Position numbers and translations under genes: made by a program. A stretch of DNA of 51,512 nt from Methylococcales bacterium (lineage in GTDB: Bacteria > Pseudomonadota > Gammaproteobacteria > Methylococcales > Methylomonadaceae), in NCBI GenBank assembly GCA_026399095.1, contig JAPLRP010000058.1, positions 1 through 51,512 of the forward strand, read 5' to 3'. Below are positions 47,030 to 51,512 of the stretch, in pieces. The first letter of the stretch is position 1, and the number at the start of each line of letters is the position of its first letter. A model generated the notes under the pieces. It did not search any database and had not been told where the DNA came from. It worked only from the letters and a program-made list of their open reading frames with translations.

Positions 47030-47961
47030 GCAAACGCAAGTCGGGGCGCAATGTTCACGGCATTTTGCTGTTAGACAAGCGCTTGGGCGTTTCTTCAAAT
47101 AAAGCGTTGCAAGAAGTTCGTCGATTGTATAATGCCAATAAAGCAGGCCATACCGGTAGTCTTGATCCTTTGGCTACCGGTTTGTTGCCACTTTGTTTTG
47201 GTGAGGCAACTAAAGTATCTGCATTAATGCTTGATGATAATAAGCGTTACGAGGTAGTTGTTCAGCTTGGCGTTATGACAGATACTGGTGACGCTGAAGG
47301 ACTTGTTATTGAAACAAAACCAGTTCCTGTGCTTTCAATTGATGAAATAAAAGCTTGTTTACAAGGGTTTACAGGTGAAATTAATCAAATTCCACCAATG
47401 TATTCTGCTTTAAAGCATAATGGTAGAAAGCTTTATGAATTGGCACGCGAAGGTAAGACAATCGAGCGTAAAGCCAGGCGAATAAAGATATTCGAGCTTA
47501 AGTTGCTAAGATATTTTGATACTGAAAGTGATCAGTCCAACCAATTGATGTTGGAGGTGTATTGTTCTAAAGGTACTTATATACGGTCGTTGGCTGAAGA
47601 TATTGGTCATACCTTGGGTTGCGGTGGAACAGTTACAGCATTACGCAGACTGGAAGCCGGGCAATTTAATATAGAAGACGCCAAAAGCATTGAACAGTTA
47701 ACGGCTATGAGTGAAGAAGACTTGTATGCTAGTTTAATTAATGTTGACAAGCCATTGGAATTAATCCCGGATATACGTTTGTCTGATGAGCAAGCCATTG
47801 CCGTTAAATTTGGGCAAGCAATTACTTTTCCCCTAGATACTATTCCGGAATTACAATCAGGATCGTTAAGAATGTATCATGCTGGTGTTTTTTTAGGTTT
47901 GGGAGAAATGGGATTAGATGGTAAAATGGCTCCGAAAAAGTTGTTTAATATGAATAATTAG
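47026..47961 (+). CDS. truB: tRNA pseudouridine(55) synthase
   Basis: 311 residues. Makes pseudouridine 55 in the T loop of tRNAs. It has GILLLDKRLGVSSNKALQ, the catalytic Asp in AGHTGSLDPLATGLLPLCFG (about 38-57), VVQLGVMTDTGDAEG, IPPMYSALKHNGRKLYELAR and a C-terminal PUA-like part. Starts with ATGA overlap on rbfA, so translation is coupled. Confidence 0.97.
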   Translation: MSKRKSGRNVHGILLLDKRLGVSSNKALQEVRRLYNANKAGHTGSLDPLATGLLPLCFGEATKVSALMLDDNKRYEVVVQLGVMTDTGDAEGLVIETKPVPVLSIDEIKACLQGFTGEINQIPPMYSALKHNGRKLYELAREGKTIERKARRIKIFELKLLRYFDTESDQSNQLMLEVYCSKGTYIRSLAEDIGHTLGCGGTVTALRRLEAGQFNIEDAKSIEQLTAMSEEDLYASLINVDKPLELIPDIRLSDEQAIAVKFGQAITFPLDTIPELQSGSLRMYHAGVFLGLGEMGLDGKMAPKKLFNMNN

Positions 47962-48033
47962 TAGGTATGGAAGTTTTTGTGCCTTTACAATAAATATTGT
48001 TTTCTACACCCTATCGTGGAAATCAGTTTACAA

Positions 48034-48055
48034 AAAGTCGTTATTTGGCGACTTT
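48034..48055 (+). promoter_or_regulatory. Hairpin in the truB-rpsO gap
   Basis: AAAGTCG pairs with CGACTTT around an 8-base loop, with a weak T-rich tail, 30 bases before the rpsO start. It could be a leaky terminator or part of the S15 autoregulatory leader (inference). Confidence 0.5.
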
Positions 48056-48084
48056 CATTTTAATTTTAATCTTAGGGATTATAA

Positions 48085-48354
48085 ATGCCATTTACAGCAG
48101 AACAAAAAAAAGCAGTTGTCGAAGAATATCGTCAATCAGAAACTGATACCGGTTCACCTGAAGTTCAAGTTGCACTGTTAACAGCGCACATTCTTCATTT
48201 GACGCCGCATTTTGCAGCTCATAAAAAAGATAATCATTCACGTCGCGGATTGTTACGTATGGTTAATCAACGTCGTAAGTTATTGGATTACTTAAAAAAT
48301 AAAGACAGTAGTCGTTATCGTTCATTGATTGAGCGTCTTGGCTTACGTAAGTAA
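48085..48354 (+). CDS. rpsO: 30S ribosomal protein S15
   Basis: 89 residues, normal length. Binds the central domain of 16S rRNA. Signature [20 protein letters not shown] (about 22-41), [20 protein letters not shown] (about 52-71) and [13 protein letters not shown]. The gene pair rpsO-pnp is conserved in gammaproteobacteria. In E. coli S15 represses its own translation; the leader here contains the hairpin at 48034-48055. Confidence 0.98.
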   Translation: MPFTAEQKKAVVEEYRQSETDTGSPEVQVALLTAHILHLTPHFAAHKKDNHSRRGLLRMVNQRRKLLDYLKNKDSSRYRSLIERLGLRK

Positions 48355-48581
48355 AAATCCTCGCTTATTCGCTTTGAATTTAAAGTGGAGAGTTTAAGTC
48401 AAGGCGTTCTTGGTAAAGCAGTTAAACCAGAAACACTTAGCGGCTCCACTTTTCAAATACTCAGAGCTATAACCAGTTAAAATAGGTTAATAGCCAAAAA
48501 ACAGTACAGCTGTAGGTCAGATTAGCGATAGTGTAATCTGATACAAGCCCTTAAATAACCTTTACACAAAGGAACCCTATA

Positions 48582-50657
48582 GTGAATCCTATTAGGAAAG
48601 AATTTCAGTACGGCGATAAACTTGTTACGTTAGAAACTGGTGAAATCGCACGTCAAGCAGATGGTGCGGTTATAATTGATGTTGATGGAACATCACTGTT
48701 AGTAACTGTCGTTGGTAAAAAAGAAGCTAATGGTGGAGATTTTTTTCCATTAACTGTTAATTATCAAGAAAAAGCCTATGCGGCGGGTAAAATACCTGGT
48801 GGTTTTTTTAAGAGGGAAGGGCGCCCAAGCGAAAAAGAGACTTTAACGTCAAGATTGATTGATCGTCCTATTCGTCCGCTTTTTCCGGAAGGCTATACTA
48901 ACGAAGTTCAGATTATTGCGACAGTCATCTCTCTAAACCCAGAGGTTGATCCAGAAATTCCAGCTCTATTAGGGGCTTCAGCTGCACTAGCAGTTTCAGG
49001 GTTGCCTTTTAATGGCCCAATTGGCGCAGCCTGCGTAGGTTACAAAGAGGGGGCTTATTTAATAAATCCATCTCCTAGTGCTTTAAAAGACTCAGAATTA
49101 ACGTTGGTTGTTGCAGGTACTGCTCATGCAGTATTAATGGTTGAATCTGAAGCTATCGGTTTATCAGAAGAAATTATGTTGGGTGCGGTTTTGTTTGGTC
49201 ACGAACAAATGCAAACGGCCATTAATGCAATCAATGAATTTGCTCTAGCTGCAGGCTCAGGTGTTGTTGAATGGGTTGCTCCAGCAGCCAATGCCGATTT
49301 AATTGCTTTGGTAACAGAAGAAGTAGAAGCTGGCATTAAAGAAGCCTATACCATAGCAGAAAAATTAGTTCGTCAAGAACACCTTAAAGGTATTCGTAAC
49401 GCAGTTGTTGAAAAATTATCGGTTAATTATGCTGAAAATGAAATACGCGGCATTATTGAACACTTAGAATACAGAATTGTGCGTAATGCCATTCTTAACG
49501 AAGGCAAGCGTATTGATGGTCGTGCGTTAGATAAGATAAGACCTATTTCTATCAGAACCGGTGTTCTGCCAAGAACGCATGGATCTGCTTTGTTTACACG
49601 TGGTGAAACACAAGCGTTAGTCGTTGCAACATTGGGTACTGCTCGTGATGCACAAATTATTGATGCTTTGGCAGGTGAATATAAAGAACCCTTTATGTTG
49701 CATTACAATTTTCCTCCTTACAGCGTTGGTGAAACGGGTTTTGTTGGATCACCAAAACGTCGTGAAATTGGTCATGGTCGTTTGGCAAAACGTGGTGTTG
49801 CTGCTGTTTTACCCAACATGGATGAGTTTCCTTATACCATTCGCGTCGTTTCTGAAATTACTGAATCTAATGGCTCAAGCTCTATGGCATCAGTATGCGG
49901 AAGTAGTTTAGCTTTAATGGATGCGGGTGTGCCGATTAAGTCACCGGTTGCGGGTATCGCAATGGGCTTGATTAAAGAGGGCGACAGCTTTGCCGTTTTA
50001 TCTGACATCATGGGTGATGAAGATCATCTTGGGGATATGGACTTTAAAGTCGCTGGTTCAGTTGACGGCATTACCGCGCTGCAAATGGACATCAAAATTG
50101 ATGGCATTACCGCCGAAATCATGAAAACTGCATTGGAACAAGCTAAACAAGGTCGTTTGCATATTCTGAATGAAATGAACAAAGCGTTATCAAGAACGCG
50201 TGATGAAATGTCTGATTTTGCACCACGCATCATCACGTTTAAAATTGATCCAAGTAAAATCCGTGAAGTGATTGGTAAAGGCGGTGCAACTATACGTAGC
50301 ATCACTGAACAAACTGGTGCCAGTGTTGATTTGACTGATGATGGTATTGTCAAAGTAGCCTCTGTTGATAAAGCAGCTGGTGAAGAAGCCCGCCGACTTA
50401 TCGAAGAAATTACAGCTGAAGTTGAAGTGGGTAAAATTTACGAAGGTAAGGTTGCCAGATTAATGGATTTTGGTGCGTTTGTTACCATTCTTCCTGGTAA
50501 AGATGGACTGGTTCACATCTCACAAATATCAGATGAACACGTTGACAAAGTTAGCGATCGTTTAAATGAAGGTGATGTTGTTAGAGTAAAAGTACTTGAA
50601 ATTGACCGCCAAGGCAGAGTTAGATTAAGTATTAAAGAAGTAGATAAAGAAGTATAG
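48582..50657 (+). CDS. pnp: Polyribonucleotide nucleotidyltransferase
   Basis: 691 residues from a GTG at 48582, with AAAGGA 8 bases upstream. Degrades RNA 3'-5' by phosphorolysis and is part of the degradosome. Two RNase PH domains (about 1-140 and 310-540; [51 protein letters not shown]), then KH ([20 protein letters not shown], about 563-582) and S1 ([20 protein letters not shown], about 623-642). The 227-base gap after rpsO has no gene; in E. coli the equivalent leader is cut by RNase III for autoregulation, and I could not confirm such a stem here. Confidence 0.98.
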   Translation: MNPIRKEFQYGDKLVTLETGEIARQADGAVIIDVDGTSLLVTVVGKKEANGGDFFPLTVNYQEKAYAAGKIPGGFFKREGRPSEKETLTSRLIDRPIRPLFPEGYTNEVQIIATVISLNPEVDPEIPALLGASAALAVSGLPFNGPIGAACVGYKEGAYLINPSPSALKDSELTLVVAGTAHAVLMVESEAIGLSEEIMLGAVLFGHEQMQTAINAINEFALAAGSGVVEWVAPAANADLIALVTEEVEAGIKEAYTIAEKLVRQEHLKGIRNAVVEKLSVNYAENEIRGIIEHLEYRIVRNAILNEGKRIDGRALDKIRPISIRTGVLPRTHGSALFTRGETQALVVATLGTARDAQIIDALAGEYKEPFMLHYNFPPYSVGETGFVGSPKRREIGHGRLAKRGVAAVLPNMDEFPYTIRVVSEITESNGSSSMASVCGSSLALMDAGVPIKSPVAGIAMGLIKEGDSFAVLSDIMGDEDHLGDMDFKVAGSVDGITALQMDIKIDGITAEIMKTALEQAKQGRLHILNEMNKALSRTRDEMSDFAPRIITFKIDPSKIREVIGKGGATIRSITEQTGASVDLTDDGIVKVASVDKAAGEEARRLIEEITAEVEVGKIYEGKVARLMDFGAFVTILPGKDGLVHISQISDEHVDKVSDRLNEGDVVRVKVLEIDRQGRVRLSIKEVDKEV

Positions 50658-50667
50658 AGTTTTAAAT

Positions 50668-50697
50668 AAAAAAGGGCCGAAAGGCTCTTTTTTTTGT
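50668..50697 (+). terminator. Terminator of the rimP-pnp operon
   Basis: AAAAAAGGGCC, GAAA tetraloop, GGCTCTTTTTT and further Ts, 11 bases after the pnp stop. A near-perfect intrinsic terminator with a GNRA-type loop; on the other strand it could also end the small minus-strand gene. Confidence 0.9.
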
Positions 50698-50842
50698 CCT
50701 ATGGTTTTTTAGCTGAGACCGTTAAGTACTGAGTAATTTAGTAGGCAGTGGCAATCTTACTTTACTAATCGAGTATGTAATTTTGTCGAAGGATTTTTTG
50801 AAATATGAAGCCCTCGACTTAAATACCACTTTAAGCAAAATA

Positions 50843-50974
50843 TTATAAAACTTGATGTTTAAAAGCTTGGTTCGTAAAAACAGCATTTTTTAGTAACACT
50901 AAAAGTTGAAATAATGCAGCGCCTGCAATAGCAAAAAGAGATGCCACTAAGATTGTTAATTTGAGAGCTTTCAT
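50843..50974 (-). CDS. Small single-span membrane protein
   Basis: 43 residues from ATG 50974, with AGGAAA 6-8 bases upstream. It reads MKALKLTILVASLFAIAGAA then LFQLLVLLKNAVFTNQAFKH: a positively charged start, one hydrophobic helix (about 6-27) and a short polar tail. It could be a small inner-membrane peptide. No cleavage site is obvious and there is no recognised family. Codons and ribosome site look genuine. Confidence 0.55.
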   Translation of the reverse strand: MKALKLTILVASLFAIAGAALFQLLVLLKNAVFTNQAFKHQVL

Positions 50975-51463
50975 GGTTATTTCCTATTAATAATTAGCTT
51001 TGTTGGGTAGATAATCCTCTGGTTATTTAACCAAATCAAGTGATTATTTGATCTTAATAGACTTGGTTTTGTGAAGATTTTTTTCGTTGCTATAATGCAA
51101 CAGTTAATTTCTAGGAGTAATTTAACGCCTTGGATAAGTTAATATGAGCATTCAAAATTACTATTTAGACAGTCATAACTGGATTGCCTAATAGCCTGCT
51201 TTGCTAAAAAACAACAGAATATTTCGGCAGTTTTTCATTAAATAAATCTGATTTGTTGGAAATTTCCGCAATACTTGCGATAATTTATGCCTGAATTCAA
51301 ACTGAATATGTGGGGTGGATAATGGATTTTTCATAAGTTATCAACCTATAATTAGTTAATTGTTCTCTTGGTGTTAGCGGCGGTGGTAATCCGCGTAAAG
51401 ATGGTTGCAAAAACCCCCTGTTTTATAATTGGGGCTCTGCCCCAAACCCCGCACTCGCCGTGA
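50975..51463. other. Intergenic region at right edge
   Basis: About 490 bases, AT-rich to about 51400, then abruptly GC-rich. I see no gene in it. A GGGGC/GCCCC hairpin with a 3-base loop lies at 51431-51443 and appears to belong to the same element as the inverted repeat that follows. Confidence 0.5.
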
Positions 51464-51504
51464 GGCAGGGGTGTTGGAATGATATACATTCCAGCACCCC
51501 TGCC
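51464..51504. repeat. 18-bp inverted repeat at window edge
   Basis: GGCAGGGGTGTTGGAATG (51464-51481) pairs with CATTCCAGCACCCCTGCC (51487-51504), one G-T pair, around ATATA. Much more GC-rich than its surroundings. Probably part of a dispersed palindromic or MITE-like element; the window ends 8 bases later. Confidence 0.75.
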
Positions 51505-51512
51505 AATAGTGT

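Overview
The window looks like chromosome from a gammaproteobacterial methanotroph or close relative (order Methylococcales; inference). Three things point there: the gammaproteobacterial operon order initiator tRNA-rimP-nusA-infB-rbfA-truB-rpsO-pnp; an MxaJ/XoxJ-type periplasmic binding protein of the kind tied to quinoprotein methanol dehydrogenases; and glycogen and [NiFe]-hydrogenase maturation gene sets common in that group. Base composition is AT-rich throughout, and several genes start with GTG or TTG.

Layout. 1-2.0 kb: two decayed insertion-sequence remnants (an IS5/IS1182-like DDE transposase and an IS256-type N-terminus) ending at a strong hairpin. 2.1-5.0 kb (minus): an exported beta-helix / fibronectin III protein whose C-terminus is a 441-bp tandem duplication. 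5.8-8.4 kb: lapD-lapG, the c-di-GMP receptor and periplasmic protease that control release of a large adhesin; the adhesin itself is not here. 8.6-12.5 kb: a giant fused FAD / Fe-S oxidoreductase. 12.7 kb: a DUF4239 membrane protein. 13.5-19.2 kb (minus): hupE-hypC-hypA-hypB-hypD-hypF, with no hypE and no hydrogenase subunits, and with the hypF 5' end out of frame. 19.5-24.1 kb: an accessory stretch with two decayed genes, a C-terminal scrap of an RTX-type secreted protein, a small lipoprotein and several unrecognised small genes.

24.2-30.2 kb: serS, a VWA-OmpA lipoprotein (minus), gltX, a tRNA-Ala / tRNA-Glu / tRNA-Glu cluster and the MxaJ/XoxJ-like gene. 30.3-41.6 kb is a glycogen island: malQ, a decayed GH57 gene and glgC on the minus strand, diverging from glgB and glgA on the plus strand. 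Two unusual genes follow glgA: a protein with two CBM21-like starch/glycogen-binding modules fused to an endonuclease/exonuclease/phosphatase (EEP) domain, then a phospholipase-D-fold protein with two HKD-like motifs. This pair is the best candidate for an undescribed function in the window.

41.8-50.7 kb: the conserved translation/RNA operon from initiator tRNA to pnp, with clear promoter, terminator and attenuator-like hairpins. 50.7-51.5 kb: a 43-residue membrane peptide gene (minus) and a GC-rich inverted repeat at the right edge that looks like part of a dispersed element.

How the genes work together: GlgC, GlgA and GlgB make ADP-glucose, extend the chain and branch glycogen; MalQ (and once the GH57 enzyme) remodels glucans. 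HypA/B insert nickel, HypC/D/F build the Fe(CN)2CO group, and HypE would have to be encoded elsewhere. LapD and LapG act as one switch. The tRNA-to-pnp block couples translation initiation, ribosome maturation, transcription termination and RNA decay. All functional calls rest on recognised motifs and gene order read by eye; no database search was run.
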